Assembly: GCF_003391335.1 (NCBI RefSeq)
Contig: NZ_CP028374.1
Coordinates: forward strand, 248,001 to 312,000
Origin: Candidatus Purcelliella pentastirinorum
GTDB lineage: Bacteria; Pseudomonadota; Gammaproteobacteria; Enterobacterales; Enterobacteriaceae
DNA length: 64,000 nt
Reading direction: 5' to 3'
Of the stretch, positions 28,163 to 38,836 are shown one piece after another (the first letter of the stretch is position 1; the number at the start of each line of letters is the position of its first letter). The translations under genes were made by a program, and so were the position numbers. Under the pieces are notes generated by a model. That model saw only the letters and a program-made list of their open reading frames with translations, ran no database searches and was not told the origin of the DNA.

Positions 28163-29070
28163 TCATTCAAAATATTATTATTTATAATATTTCCTTTTCC
28201 CATAACACTTCCAAAATTAACATTTTTATTCACAAAAATATTTTTTTCTACTTTAATTTTTTTAAATGGAAATAAATTTATTATTGTAGAACCTAACCTA
28301 AAATAACCAACTTCTTCACCTTTTAATAAATAAAATCTTGTATTAATATCAAGAGAATTATTAATCCACCGTTTTACCACACCATCCTTTTTATTAAAAT
28401 TAATAATTTTAGACCAAATAGTTTCAATACTACCAACAAGAGAAGCTCCAATTAAAACTTGTGCTAATAAACCAAATTTAGTGTCAAAATAAAAAATCAT
28501 TCTTTCATTTTTAATAAATAAATTTGGCAAACTTCTCATAGAAAAAAAACTTACAGAATATAATTTACCAGGAATATACACTACTTCTCTTAACAATCCA
28601 TCACATGGCATATAAATACGATGACAGGTATACGGTGGAAGATATATAGTTAAAAAACTACCATTTATAAACTTATTCGCCATAATAATATTATCAGCTA
28701 ATAAAGATGTTAAAGAAAAATAAAATCTTTTTGCTTGAATTAAACTATCATTTTTAATTATTCCAAATTGACTAATAATACCATCTGCTGGAAAAATTAA
28801 AGAATTAATATTAAAATCTATAGGTCTAAATTTTCTTAATAATTTTCTTGTAAAAAAATCATTAAAAGTATTATAATGAGATATATTTTGAATTTCAAAT
28901 TCTAAAATATTAATTTTGTAAAACCAAATAAAAATTTTTATAAATATACTTGTAAATATACCGAGTTTTTTATTAGATAACCATCCAGCAAATTTAGTAA
29001 AACATCTAATAGAAAAAAATATATTTAAAAAATATTTAATATAAAAAAACAAATTAATTCTCCAAAACAA
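28150..29070 (-). CDS. psd: Phosphatidylserine decarboxylase proenzyme
   Basis: Psd converts phosphatidylserine to phosphatidylethanolamine at the inner membrane. The proenzyme cuts itself at LGST, where Ser261 becomes the pyruvoyl group. PADGIISQFG with the catalytic Asp, PPYTCHRIYMPCDG with the catalytic His, and LVGS-like GASLVGSIETIW are present. It has 306 residues, somewhat shorter than in E. coli because the variable C-terminal tail is missing. It is the first gene of psd-mscM. The rsgA gene that normally precedes it is absent, and orn is divergent on the other side. Confidence 0.94.
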   Translation of the reverse strand: MFWRINLFFYIKYFLNIFFSIRCFTKFAGWLSNKKLGIFTSIFIKIFIWFYKINILEFEIQNISHYNTFNDFFTRKLLRKFRPIDFNINSLIFPADGIISQFGIIKNDSLIQAKRFYFSLTSLLADNIIMANKFINGSFLTIYLPPYTCHRIYMPCDGLLREVVYIPGKLYSVSFFSMRSLPNLFIKNERMIFYFDTKFGLLAQVLIGASLVGSIETIWSKIINFNKKDGVVKRWINNSLDINTRFYLLKGEEVGYFRLGSTIINLFPFKKIKVEKNIFVNKNVNFGSVMGKGNIINNNILNDCLK

Positions 29071-29197
29071 ATTTAATATAAAATAATAAAATATATTACA
29101 TAAAAAATTTTAACTAATATTTAACAAACTAAAATTATAATATCTTTACAAAATATATGCTATATATATATAAAAAAATATTTTATAAGAAAAATAA

Positions 29198-29740
29198 ATG
29201 TTAAATAAAAAAAATTTAATTTGGATAGATCTAGAAATGACTGGATTAAATCCTGAAATTGATCGTATTTTAGAAATTGCAACAATAATAACAGACTCTA
29301 ATTTAAAAATTTTAGCAGAAGGACCTAATATAATTATTAAACAAAAAAAAAAAATAATAGATTCTATGAATAATTGGAATAAAAAAACACACAAAAAAAA
29401 TAAATTAATAAAAATAGTAAAAAATAGTAATTTTAATGAACAATATGCAGAAAAAAAAACAATTGAATTTTTATCAAAATGGATAAAAAAAAATATATCA
29501 CCAATATGCGGTAATAGTATAGGTAATGATAGACGTTTTTTATATAAATATATGCCAAAATTAGAATCATATTTCCATTATAGATATCTAGATGTAAGTT
29601 CTATTAGAGAATTAGCCAAACGTTGGAAACCAGAAATTACAAAATATATAAAATATAAAAATAAACATAGAGCAAAACAAGATCTAAAAAATTCAATAAA
29701 AGAACTAAAATTCTATAAAAATACGTTTTTTACATTATAA
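29198..29740 (+). CDS. orn: Oligoribonuclease
   Basis: Orn degrades the last two- to five-nucleotide RNA fragments, an essential final step of mRNA decay. It is a DEDDh exonuclease of 180 residues (E. coli 181). Exo I is WIDLEMTGLNPEIDRILEIA (Asp11, Glu13). Exo II lies in GNSIGNDRRFLYKYMPKLE, and exo III is HRAKQDLKNSI with the catalytic His and Asp. It is divergent from psd, the enterobacterial arrangement minus rsgA. Confidence 0.95.
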   Translation: MLNKKNLIWIDLEMTGLNPEIDRILEIATIITDSNLKILAEGPNIIIKQKKKIIDSMNNWNKKTHKKNKLIKIVKNSNFNEQYAEKKTIEFLSKWIKKNISPICGNSIGNDRRFLYKYMPKLESYFHYRYLDVSSIRELAKRWKPEITKYIKYKNKHRAKQDLKNSIKELKFYKNTFFTL

Positions 29741-29864
29741 AAAAAAATTAAATAAACACAATTATTAATTAAAAATAATAAATATATAGATTAAAAAATG
29801 AAATAATAATAATTCATATTATTAAAATAAGAGTTTTAATTTAATATAAAAAAAACTTAAGTAT

Positions 29865-30362
29865 ATGTGCACATATAAAATAAAATTAATAAACGAATTA
29901 CAAACATCATTGCTAGGTAAAAAATTATCAAATATATGTTTTAAAAATAAAATTATAATTTACTTAAATGGTGAAATAGGAGCGGGTAAAACAACATTAA
30001 TAAGAGCATTTATAAAACAAATGGGATATAATAAAATTATAAAAAGTCCAACATATACAATAATTGAAAAATACAATATAAAAAATATTATTTTATTACA
30101 CATAGATTTATATCGTATAAATAATATACATGAATTAGAAATACTTGGGTTAAATGAATATATTGAAAAATCTTCTATTTGTTTAATAGAATGGCCGAAA
30201 AATGGTATTAAATATATAAAAAAACCAGATATAAATATTGATTTATCATATATTGATAATTATAGAAAAGCGAAAATAAAATATAAATCTTTAATAGGAA
30301 AAAAAATAATAAATAAATTAATTAATAATAATAATTTTACCAAAATAAAAAATATATATTGA
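29865..30362 (+). CDS. tsaE: tRNA t6A-synthesis ATPase TsaE
   Basis: TsaE is the small ATPase that works with TsaB, TsaC and TsaD to make threonylcarbamoyl-adenosine at position 37 of ANN-decoding tRNAs. The P-loop GEIGAGKTT is at residues 36-44, SPTYTIIEKY and HIDLYRI follow, and IEWPKNG is the typical later motif. It has 165 residues against 153 in E. coli, with a Lys/Asn/Ile-rich tail. In enterobacteria tsaE-amiB-mutL-miaA form one cluster; amiB is missing here. Confidence 0.92.
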   Translation: MCTYKIKLINELQTSLLGKKLSNICFKNKIIIYLNGEIGAGKTTLIRAFIKQMGYNKIIKSPTYTIIEKYNIKNIILLHIDLYRINNIHELEILGLNEYIEKSSICLIEWPKNGIKYIKKPDINIDLSYIDNYRKAKIKYKSLIGKKIINKLINNNNFTKIKNIY

Positions 30363-30433
30363 TTATATAATAATATTAATACTATATAAATTATAAAACT
30401 TAATATTGCTCATAGAAAATTAATTTTAAAAAA

Positions 30434-32086
30434 ATGTCAATAAAACTTTTATCTATAGAATTATCAAGGTATATAGCTGCTGGTGAAGTAATACATAGAC
30501 CTTTTTCAGTAGTAAAAGAATTAATAGAAAACAGTTTAGACGCAAATGCTACATTTATCAAAATAGAAATAAAAAATGGAGGAAAAAAATTAATACGTAT
30601 ACAAGACAATGGAGAAGGGATAGATAAAAATGAATTATCAATAGCATTAAAAAGATACACTTCAAGCAAAATTAATACTATAAAAGATCTAAAAAAAATA
30701 AAAACATTTGGTTTTAGGGGAGAAGCACTAGCTAGTATAAATGCAGTATCAAAAATATCACTAATTTCAAAAACGTCAAAAGATAATGTAGGATGGCAAA
30801 TTTATGCAGAAGGAGGTAAAATATCAAATATCTTAAAACCAATTGCTCATCCAATGGGGACAACGATTGAAATATCAGATTTATTTTATAATATTCCTAT
30901 TAAAAAAAATCTTTTAAAATCAGAAAGAACAGAATTTTTATATATAAATGATATTATCAAACAAATAGCATTATCAAAATTTGATATTGATATTTTATTA
31001 ATAAATAATAATAAAATTATACAAAAATACAAAATTGCATTAAATATAAAAGATAAAGAAAATAGAATTAATAATATATTAGGTGAAAAATTTTTAAATA
31101 ATAAAAAAAAAATAAAATACAAACATAAAAATGTAAAAGTTACTGGTTGGATATATTTAGAACACACAAATAAAAAAACTGAATATTGTTATGTAAACAA
31201 TAGGTTAATAAAAAATAAAATTATAAAAAATACCATTACACAAATACAAAAAAAAATATTAAATTCAAATAAAAAAATATCATATATAATATATATAAAA
31301 ATAAATACAAAAGATATAGATATAAATATACATCCATCAAAATATAAAATAAACTTTAAAAACCCTCTAATTATTTATTATACAATATATAATGCTATAA
31401 CAAATAAAATAAAATTTAAAATGGATAAAAAATATATCCATAAAAAAAAAAATAAAATAGAAAAAATAAACTTAAACAATAAACTAAAAATAGAAAAAAT
31501 ACTAATTAATAAATCATTGATAAAAGAAAAAATAAAAAAACTTAAAAAAATAAAATTATTAACCAAAATAAATAAAAATCATGTAATTATTAAATATAAA
31601 AATAAAATTTTTTTAGTAAACTTAATAAATCTAATAAAAGTATTACAAATAAAACAATTAAATTTAATTAATCAATATAAAATTAAAAAATTAATAATAC
31701 CTATTAGATTAAAAATTAAAAAATATAAAAAGTATAAAAAATATAAAAAATTATTAAAAAAAATCGGAATTAACTTATATAAAGATAATAAAAGTATAGT
31801 AATATATACAACACCTTTAATAATAACAAATAAATATAAAAATTTTTGTATAAAATTACTAAAATTTATTAATACACAAAAAAATATAAACCTAAAAAAA
31901 ATATTGTTTTGGTTAAAATATTCGATTATAAAAATAAAAAAATATTTTGACCATAAAAAAATATTGAAAGCATTAATAATATTAGAAAAATATAACAAAT
32001 TAATAAAAAATAATAAAATGAAAATAAAATTTATACAAATAATAAATATTAAAAAATATATAAACAAAATTAAAAATAAAACATGA
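30434..32086 (+). CDS. mutL: DNA mismatch repair protein MutL
   Basis: MutL couples mismatch recognition by MutS to strand cutting by MutH. The GHKL ATPase domain is intact: IAAGEVIHRPFSVVKELIENSLDA with the catalytic Glu, RIQDNGEGI, the lid with TFGFRGEAL and the GTTIEISDLFYNIP element. It has 550 residues (E. coli 615). The linker and C-terminal dimerisation domain from about residue 330 have drifted to Lys/Ile/Asn and are barely recognisable, so activity is likely but not certain. MutH is encoded elsewhere in this window. It overlaps miaA by 4 nt (ATGA). Confidence 0.92.
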   Translation: MSIKLLSIELSRYIAAGEVIHRPFSVVKELIENSLDANATFIKIEIKNGGKKLIRIQDNGEGIDKNELSIALKRYTSSKINTIKDLKKIKTFGFRGEALASINAVSKISLISKTSKDNVGWQIYAEGGKISNILKPIAHPMGTTIEISDLFYNIPIKKNLLKSERTEFLYINDIIKQIALSKFDIDILLINNNKIIQKYKIALNIKDKENRINNILGEKFLNNKKKIKYKHKNVKVTGWIYLEHTNKKTEYCYVNNRLIKNKIIKNTITQIQKKILNSNKKISYIIYIKINTKDIDINIHPSKYKINFKNPLIIYYTIYNAITNKIKFKMDKKYIHKKKNKIEKINLNNKLKIEKILINKSLIKEKIKKLKKIKLLTKINKNHVIIKYKNKIFLVNLINLIKVLQIKQLNLINQYKIKKLIIPIRLKIKKYKKYKKYKKLLKKIGINLYKDNKSIVIYTTPLIITNKYKNFCIKLLKFINTQKNINLKKILFWLKYSIIKIKKYFDHKKILKALIILEKYNKLIKNNKMKIKFIQIINIKKYINKIKNKT

Positions 32087-33021
32087 AAAAAAAAAAAATA
32101 ATATTTATTATGGGTCATACAAATTCTGGTAAAACAAAATTATCACTAAAAATAAGTAACTTTACACCAATTGAAATCATAAATGTAGATTCCACAGCCG
32201 TATACAAATATATGGATATCGGAACAAATAAACCTACAAAAAAACAACTAAAAGAAATCAAACATCATTTGATAGATATAAAAGAACCTACAGAAATTTA
32301 CTCAGCAGGAGAATTTTTTTATGATGCAAATAAATCGATAAACAATATTTTTAATTTAAATAAAACTCCTGTATTAGTAGGTGGAACAATGTTATATTTT
32401 AATATATTAGTAAATGGATTTTCTCCTACTCTACCAAAAGCAAATTACAAAATTAGGAAAAAAATTGAAAAATTATCAAATATTATTGGATGGAACAATT
32501 TACATAATAAATTAAAAAAAATAGATTACAAATCATGGGAAAAAATTCATCCAAATGATCATAAAAGAATAACAAGAGCTTTGGAAATATTTTTAATAAC
32601 AAATAAAAAAATGACAAAAATAAATGATGGATTTAAAAACAAATTACCATATGAAATAATTCAATTTTCATTTAAACCATTAGATAAAAATATATTAAAC
32701 TTAAAAATTAATGATAGATTAGAAAAAATGTTAAAACTAGGATTAGAAAAAGAAACAAAGAAACTATTCTTTAAAAAAAATATAAATAAAAAATTACCTT
32801 CAATAAATAGTATTGGATATAAACAAATGTTATCTTATATATCAGGTGAATTAAATTATGAACAAATGAAAAAAAAAACAATTTATGCAACAAAAAAATT
32901 AATTAAACATCAAATAACATGGTTAAAAAAATGGAAAAATATAAATTGGTTAGATAATAAAAAAAAAATGTATAACAATCAAATTAAAAGAATAATTGAT
33001 ATCATAAACAAAAAAAACTAA
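32083..33021 (+). CDS. miaA: tRNA dimethylallyltransferase MiaA
   Basis: MiaA adds an isopentenyl group to A37 of tRNAs reading UNN codons. The P-loop GHTNSGKTKLS is at residues 11-21; family members usually have GPTASGKT. VDSTAVYKYMDIGTNKP, VGGTMLYFNILVNGFSP, HPNDHKRITRALEIFLI and GYKQMLSYISGEL are all typical. It has 312 residues (E. coli 316). It is coupled to mutL by a 4-nt overlap. hfq and hflX, which usually follow, are absent. Confidence 0.95.
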   Translation: MKKKKIIFIMGHTNSGKTKLSLKISNFTPIEIINVDSTAVYKYMDIGTNKPTKKQLKEIKHHLIDIKEPTEIYSAGEFFYDANKSINNIFNLNKTPVLVGGTMLYFNILVNGFSPTLPKANYKIRKKIEKLSNIIGWNNLHNKLKKIDYKSWEKIHPNDHKRITRALEIFLITNKKMTKINDGFKNKLPYEIIQFSFKPLDKNILNLKINDRLEKMLKLGLEKETKKLFFKKNINKKLPSINSIGYKQMLSYISGELNYEQMKKKTIYATKKLIKHQITWLKKWKNINWLDNKKKMYNNQIKRIIDIINKKN

Positions 33022-33061
33022 AAAATAAAAAATAAAACAATATTATTATAAGGAAATAAAT

Positions 33062-34198
33062 ATGACATGGAAATATTTAAGTGATAAAAATCCATGGAAA
33101 AATAAAAAAAATAAAAAAAATATTCTTAATAACGAAGAAAACAATATATTATTATTTCTCAAATATATAAAAAATAAAATTAATATTAACAAAAATAAAA
33201 TAATAAAAACTATAGTAATATTAATATTAAGTATATGGATAATTAATGGATTTTATATAATTAAAAAAAATGAAAAAGGAGTATTAATTAGATTAGGTAA
33301 ATTTAACAAATTAATAAATTACGGAATACATTGGAAAATAACACCAATAGATAAAATATTAATATTTGATAAATCAAAAATATATAAAATAGGTATTTCA
33401 AAAACAGAAATAACTTCTGATAAGAATATAATAAATATAAAAATTATTACAAAATATAAAATAATAAATCCCAAAAAATACCTATACACAATAAAAAACA
33501 TAAATAATTATATAAAAAACTCTATAGAATCAATTTTACTAAAAACAATAACAAATTATAACACTAAAAAAATATTATCTGTAAATAATAATACAATAAA
33601 AAATTCAATTTCAAACAAAATAAAAATTTTTTTTATAAAAGAAAATATAGGTATTAAAATAGAAAAAATTAATTTTAAATATATTCAACCTCCTGAGAGA
33701 ATAAAAAAACTATTTAATGATACTAAAATAGCTAGAAAAAATAAAAAAATATGTATAAATAATGCAATAAATTACGCAAATAAATTAAAAATAAAAACAA
33801 ATTATAAAATTATAGATATTATAAATAAATCAAAAATATATAAAAATAATATTATCAATAAAGCAGAAAAAGATATGATAAATTTTAACAAAATTCTATC
33901 AATATATAAAATATCACCCAAGATAGAAAAAAAAAAAATATATATTGAAACAATGGAAAAAATATTAAAGAAAACATCTAATGTTATAAGCAATAATAAA
34001 AATATATTTATATTACATATCAAAAATAAAAAAAATAATATCAAAAATAAAAAAAATAATATCAAAAATAAAAAAAATAATATCAAAAATAAAAAAAATA
34101 ATATCAAAAATAAAAAAAATAATACACTAAATAATACAATAAATCAAAGATCTTATAATATATCTCGTATTAATAATCGTAAAATTAGGGATAAATAA
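33062..34198 (+). CDS. hflK: HflK, SPFH-domain regulator of FtsH
   Basis: HflK and HflC form a membrane cage around the FtsH protease and modulate its activity. The N-terminus MTWKYLSDKNPWKN is the HflK type, one membrane segment lies at about residues 47-65, and the SPFH domain begins EKGVLIRLGKFNKL. The domain is heavily drifted toward Lys/Asn/Ile, but YIQPPERIKKLFNDTKIARKNKK keeps the family end of the SPFH region. The C-terminus carries five exact 7-residue repeats, listed separately. It has 378 residues (E. coli 419). A Shine-Dalgarno AAGGA lies upstream, and hflC starts 1 nt after the stop. Confidence 0.88.
   Translation: MTWKYLSDKNPWKNKKNKKNILNNEENNILLFLKYIKNKININKNKIIKTIVILILSIWIINGFYIIKKNEKGVLIRLGKFNKLINYGIHWKITPIDKILIFDKSKIYKIGISKTEITSDKNIINIKIITKYKIINPKKYLYTIKNINNYIKNSIESILLKTITNYNTKKILSVNNNTIKNSISNKIKIFFIKENIGIKIEKINFKYIQPPERIKKLFNDTKIARKNKKICINNAINYANKLKIKTNYKIIDIINKSKIYKNNIINKAEKDMINFNKILSIYKISPKIEKKKIYIETMEKILKKTSNVISNNKNIFILHIKNKKNNIKNKKNNIKNKKNNIKNKKNNIKNKKNNTLNNTINQRSYNISRINNRKIRDK
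34019..34123 (+). repeat. Five exact 21-bp tandem repeats inside hflK
   Basis: Five adjacent identical copies of a 21-bp unit, beginning ATCAAAAATAAA, encode (Ile-Lys-Asn-Lys-Lys-Asn-Asn)5 near the C-terminus of HflK. The unit length is a multiple of three, so copy-number changes keep the frame. It looks like a slippage- or recombination-generated array in a low-complexity tail. Confidence 0.95.
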
Positions 34199-34199
34199 A

Positions 34200-35147
34200 A
34201 TGAAAAAAAAAATTATTTTTTCACTAATAAGTTTAATTATATTAATAACTATTTATTTATCTATTTTTGTAATAAAAGAAGAAGAGCAAGGTATAAAACT
34301 AAATTATAATAAAATAATAAATAAAGAAGAAAAAAACACAATATATAACCCAGGTATATATTTTAAAATTCCATTTATAGAATATGTTAAAAAAAATAAT
34401 ACTCTTATTCAAATAACAAATGGTAATATAAATAATATTAATAACGATAAAAATAAATACGATATATCCATAAATTTTTACATAAAATGGAAAATAATAA
34501 ATCCATATAACTATTATAAAAACACAAAAAAAAATGAAAAACAAATTTTAGATTTAATTAAATTTAAACTAAAAAAAAATATATTAAACAAAATAAACAA
34601 GATAAAATTTAAAAAAAACAATAATAAAAAAAATAAACTATATTGTATTAAAATAATTAAACAAATAGAAATAATAAAAAAAATAAATTCAAAAACACCA
34701 AAATCAGAAATTGATATTTTTAATAAAAAAAATATAAAACATTATAAAAATTTAGGAATAAAAATAATAAATGTAAAAATAAATAAAATAGAATTTACAA
34801 AAAAAATATACAATTTAATATATAAAAATATGGAAATTAATCAAAAAAAATTAATAAAAAATGAGAATATATCTGGAAAAATAAAAGCAATAAAAATAAA
34901 ATCATATGAAAATAATCAAACAATAAAAAAATTATATGAAGCAAAAAAAAAAGCTATTCTTATAAAAAATGAAGGAGAAATCCAAGCAAATAAAATAATT
35001 ATTAAAAATATTAAAAAAGATCCAGAATTTTATTACTTTATAAGAAGTTTAAAAGCATATAAAAATATACTTAATAAAAATAAAACAAATATAATTATTT
35101 TAGATATAAATACAGATTTTTTAAAATATATGAAAAAAAAATATTAA
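34200..35147 (+). CDS. hflC: HflC, SPFH-domain regulator of FtsH
   Basis: Partner of HflK in the FtsH-modulating complex. A single N-terminal membrane segment (residues 5-25) is followed by FVIKEEEQGIKLNYNKI and PGIYFKIPFIEYVKKNN, the SPFH start. The end keeps KAILIKNEGEIQANK and DPEFYYFIRSLKAYKNIL, which match HflC clearly. It has 315 residues (E. coli 334), with strong Lys/Asn/Ile drift in the middle. It converges with ybhK, with 1 bp between the stop codons. Confidence 0.9.
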   Translation: MKKKIIFSLISLIILITIYLSIFVIKEEEQGIKLNYNKIINKEEKNTIYNPGIYFKIPFIEYVKKNNTLIQITNGNINNINNDKNKYDISINFYIKWKIINPYNYYKNTKKNEKQILDLIKFKLKKNILNKINKIKFKKNNNKKNKLYCIKIIKQIEIIKKINSKTPKSEIDIFNKKNIKHYKNLGIKIINVKINKIEFTKKIYNLIYKNMEINQKKLIKNENISGKIKAIKIKSYENNQTIKKLYEAKKKAILIKNEGEIQANKIIIKNIKKDPEFYYFIRSLKAYKNILNKNKTNIIILDINTDFLKYMKKKY

Positions 35148-35148
35148 C

Positions 35149-36057
35149 TTAATAATTTTTTAACTTAATAATTTTATCTAAAGCCTTATTCAAAAGAATA
35201 ATATCATGATGATATGGCATATTAACATCTCCTAAAAAATCTCTAATAATCAAACGATTTTCTACACCTTTTATATTAGTATCAGGAGTAACAATCAAAG
35301 CATCTATCATTTTTCCACCAATATATTTTTCCATTATTAATATCTTTTCAAAAACAGTTAAACTAGAAGCTGCAAGACTAATTTCATTAGATAAATTATC
35401 AATAAAAACTACAATAGCTTTTGTATTACTTAAAGATAAAGCTATTTCTTTTACTAATAAAATTGGGATTAAGCTAGTATAAAAACTACCAGGACCGATT
35501 AAAATTAAATCAGCTTTATTAATAAATTTTAATCCTTCAATTGTAGAAGATACATCAGGATATAATTTTAAATATTTAGGAGGTAATTTTAAAATATCAA
35601 TAGCAGTTTCTCCATAAATCAATATATCGTTTTTATCAATTGCTACTAAATCTACAGCTTTTTCAGTCATTGGTATCAAAAAAGATTCTATTTTAAATAA
35701 ATTTCTAATTATATTTATAACCTCTAAGGGTCTAATACTAAGATTATCTAATGCTTTTAATATTAAATTACCTAAATTATGACCAGACAAATCACCTATA
35801 CCTTTAAATCTGTAGTTAAATATATTTGAAATAACATTAGATTTATTTATTAATTGATTAAGACAATTTCTTAAATCACCCCATGCAATACCGCCTTCAG
35901 ATTGTCTAATTCTACCAGAAGATCCACCATTATCACTTGTAACCACTATGCCTGTCAATCTAGAACCTAAATGAGATAAAGAAACCATAACTCTTCCTAA
36001 ACCATGTCCACCTCCTAAAGCAACTACTCTATTTAAACTTTTTAAATACATATTCAT
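35149..36057 (-). CDS. ybhK: YbhK/YvcK family protein (putative gluconeogenesis factor)
   Basis: This family (YvcK in Bacillus, YbhK in E. coli) is related to the CofD fold, binds UDP-sugars in some species and affects cell-wall precursor and carbon metabolism; its reaction is unknown. The glycine-rich VALGGGHGLGRVM, TSDNGGSSGRIRQSEGGIAWGDLRNCLNQL, LSGHNLGNLILKALD and GPGSFYTSLIPILLVKEIA match E. coli YbhK nearly end to end, with the same 302-residue length. In E. coli it is near bio/moa genes; here it sits between hflC and the atp operon, so the order is rearranged. Good conservation suggests a needed role. Confidence 0.9.
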   Translation of the reverse strand: MNMYLKSLNRVVALGGGHGLGRVMVSLSHLGSRLTGIVVTSDNGGSSGRIRQSEGGIAWGDLRNCLNQLINKSNVISNIFNYRFKGIGDLSGHNLGNLILKALDNLSIRPLEVINIIRNLFKIESFLIPMTEKAVDLVAIDKNDILIYGETAIDILKLPPKYLKLYPDVSSTIEGLKFINKADLILIGPGSFYTSLIPILLVKEIALSLSNTKAIVVFIDNLSNEISLAASSLTVFEKILIMEKYIGGKMIDALIVTPDTNIKGVENRLIIRDFLGDVNMPYHHDIILLNKALDKIIKLKNY

Positions 36058-36111
36058 AAATAAATATTCCCAATATATTTATCAAATACATTTATAATAT
36101 AATTAATAAAA

Positions 36112-36138
36112 AAATAAAATAATACATTTATTTTATTT
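36112..36138 (-). terminator. Possible terminator of the atp operon
   Basis: Read on the minus strand, the 11-bp arms at 36128-36138 and 36112-36122 enclose a 5-nt loop, and a run of T residues follows. It lies 54 bp beyond the atpC stop. The stem is all A/T, so it is weak by usual standards, but position and T-run fit an intrinsic terminator. Confidence 0.45.
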
Positions 36139-36191
36139 AATAAAAAGCTTAAAATAAAAATATACATGTTAATAAAATTATTAAATTGAAT

Positions 36192-36473
36192 TTATTTACA
36201 AAAAATTTTTATAGAAAATATATTAATACTAAAATCATAATCAATTACATCGGAAAATACAGTTACAATATTATTTTTAATTTCAAAAAAACTTTGCGAA
36301 ATAAAAAATTGCTTTTTATCATTATATAAAACAATACCTGATTTAATATATCCTAATAAAGGAGAATGATTTGGATATATACATAACTCACCATAAAAAG
36401 ACATTACATATATTTTCAATATATTATAAAAAGATAAATTATTTTCAAAACTAAATATATTTAAACTTAACAT
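36192..36473 (-). CDS. atpC: ATP synthase epsilon subunit, N-terminal domain only
   Basis: Part of the central stalk of F1. The 93 residues cover the beta-sandwich that binds gamma and the c-ring: MSFYGELCIYPNHSPLLGYIKSGIVLY aligns with the E. coli GELGIYPGHAPLL region. The C-terminal helical hairpin (about 45 residues in E. coli, total 139) is missing, and no remnant appears in any frame in the 134 bp after the stop. That hairpin inhibits ATP hydrolysis in other bacteria but is not needed for assembly. It is the last gene of the atp operon. Confidence 0.9.
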   Translation of the reverse strand: MLSLNIFSFENNLSFYNILKIYVMSFYGELCIYPNHSPLLGYIKSGIVLYNDKKQFFISQSFFEIKNNIVTVFSDVIDYDFSINIFSIKIFCK

Positions 36474-36486
36474 AATAAAAACTTAA

Positions 36487-37884
<1,398 letters not shown>

Positions 37885-37892
37885 TCAAACTC

Positions 37893-38780
37893 CTAAAAAT
37901 AAAAAAAATAAATAACAATAAATGAAGAACCTGAAACTATTTCCGTTAATTCTTGTGTTATTTTATTTTGCCTAATATTATTATAAATTAATCTTAATTT
38001 TTTTATAAAATTGATACTGTTGTCTGTAGCATTTTTCATAACTAAAGCACGAGATGACTGTTCACTCAACATATTTTTTAAAATTGAACAAAAAATATTT
38101 GATTTAACATATTTAAATATTAGATCATTCAAAATTTTTTCTATTCTAAATTCATATATATAATTCCATTTATGATATAAATCATTATATAATTTAATAT
38201 CTAAAGATAATGGTAAAATAGTATTTAGTAAGGGTATATAACACATATTATTTTTAAACTTATTATATGCTAGATATAATCTATCTATTTTTTTATTAAC
38301 ATATAAATCAATCAAAATATTAGTAATATTAGTTAAATCAGATAATAATAAATTATGATTAATATTAATCAAATAATCAATAATATTAAATCCTAATTTA
38401 GCAAAATAAAGATAACCTTTGTTACCAATTATTATTAAATCAATTTCAATATTTTTTTTTAATAGATATTGAATTTTCAATAATATTTTATCAAAAAGTT
38501 TTAAATTTAGATTACCACATAAACCTCTATCAGAAGAAATAATAAAAAAAACAACACGTTTAATTTTTCTTTTCATCGAATATAATTGACTATATTCAAA
38601 ATTTTTCATAGTAATAACATTAATTATATTATATATATTATTAATAAATGGATTTATATTATTAATTCTTCTTTTTATTTTAATAATTTTAGTAATTGCA
38701 ACCATTTCCATTGCTCTGGTAATTTGTTTTGTTTTTTGAATAGCAGATATTTTATTATTTATTATTTTTAAATTATTCAT
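37893..38780 (-). CDS. atpG: ATP synthase gamma subunit
   Basis: The rotating central shaft of F1. The N-terminal helix ISAIQKTKQITRAMEMVAITKI and the C-terminal helix ATDNSINFIKKLRLIYNNIRQNKITQELTEIVSG are the conserved coiled coil, and SSDRGLCGNLN is the typical central strand. It has 295 residues (E. coli 287). The middle is more divergent, as is usual for gamma. It lies 56 bp after atpA in the operon. Confidence 0.95.
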   Translation of the reverse strand: MNNLKIINNKISAIQKTKQITRAMEMVAITKIIKIKRRINNINPFINNIYNIINVITMKNFEYSQLYSMKRKIKRVVFFIISSDRGLCGNLNLKLFDKILLKIQYLLKKNIEIDLIIIGNKGYLYFAKLGFNIIDYLININHNLLLSDLTNITNILIDLYVNKKIDRLYLAYNKFKNNMCYIPLLNTILPLSLDIKLYNDLYHKWNYIYEFRIEKILNDLIFKYVKSNIFCSILKNMLSEQSSRALVMKNATDNSINFIKKLRLIYNNIRQNKITQELTEIVSGSSFIVIYFFYF

Positions 38781-38836
38781 AAAAAATAATGAACCTTAAT
38801 TTTAAAAACGACGTTTTATAAAAAATAATTACTTTA

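Noticed and set aside
31672-32118. A 148-codon minus-strand open frame rich in Phe/Ile/Leu that looks like a membrane protein
   Set aside because: It is the complement of the Lys/Ile/Asn-rich end of mutL; the hydrophobic look is a by-product of complementing A-rich codons.
36058-36191. Missing C-terminal domain of AtpC hidden by a frameshift
   Set aside because: None of the frames on the minus strand shows the helical epsilon C-terminal sequence; a T-run hairpin occurs instead.
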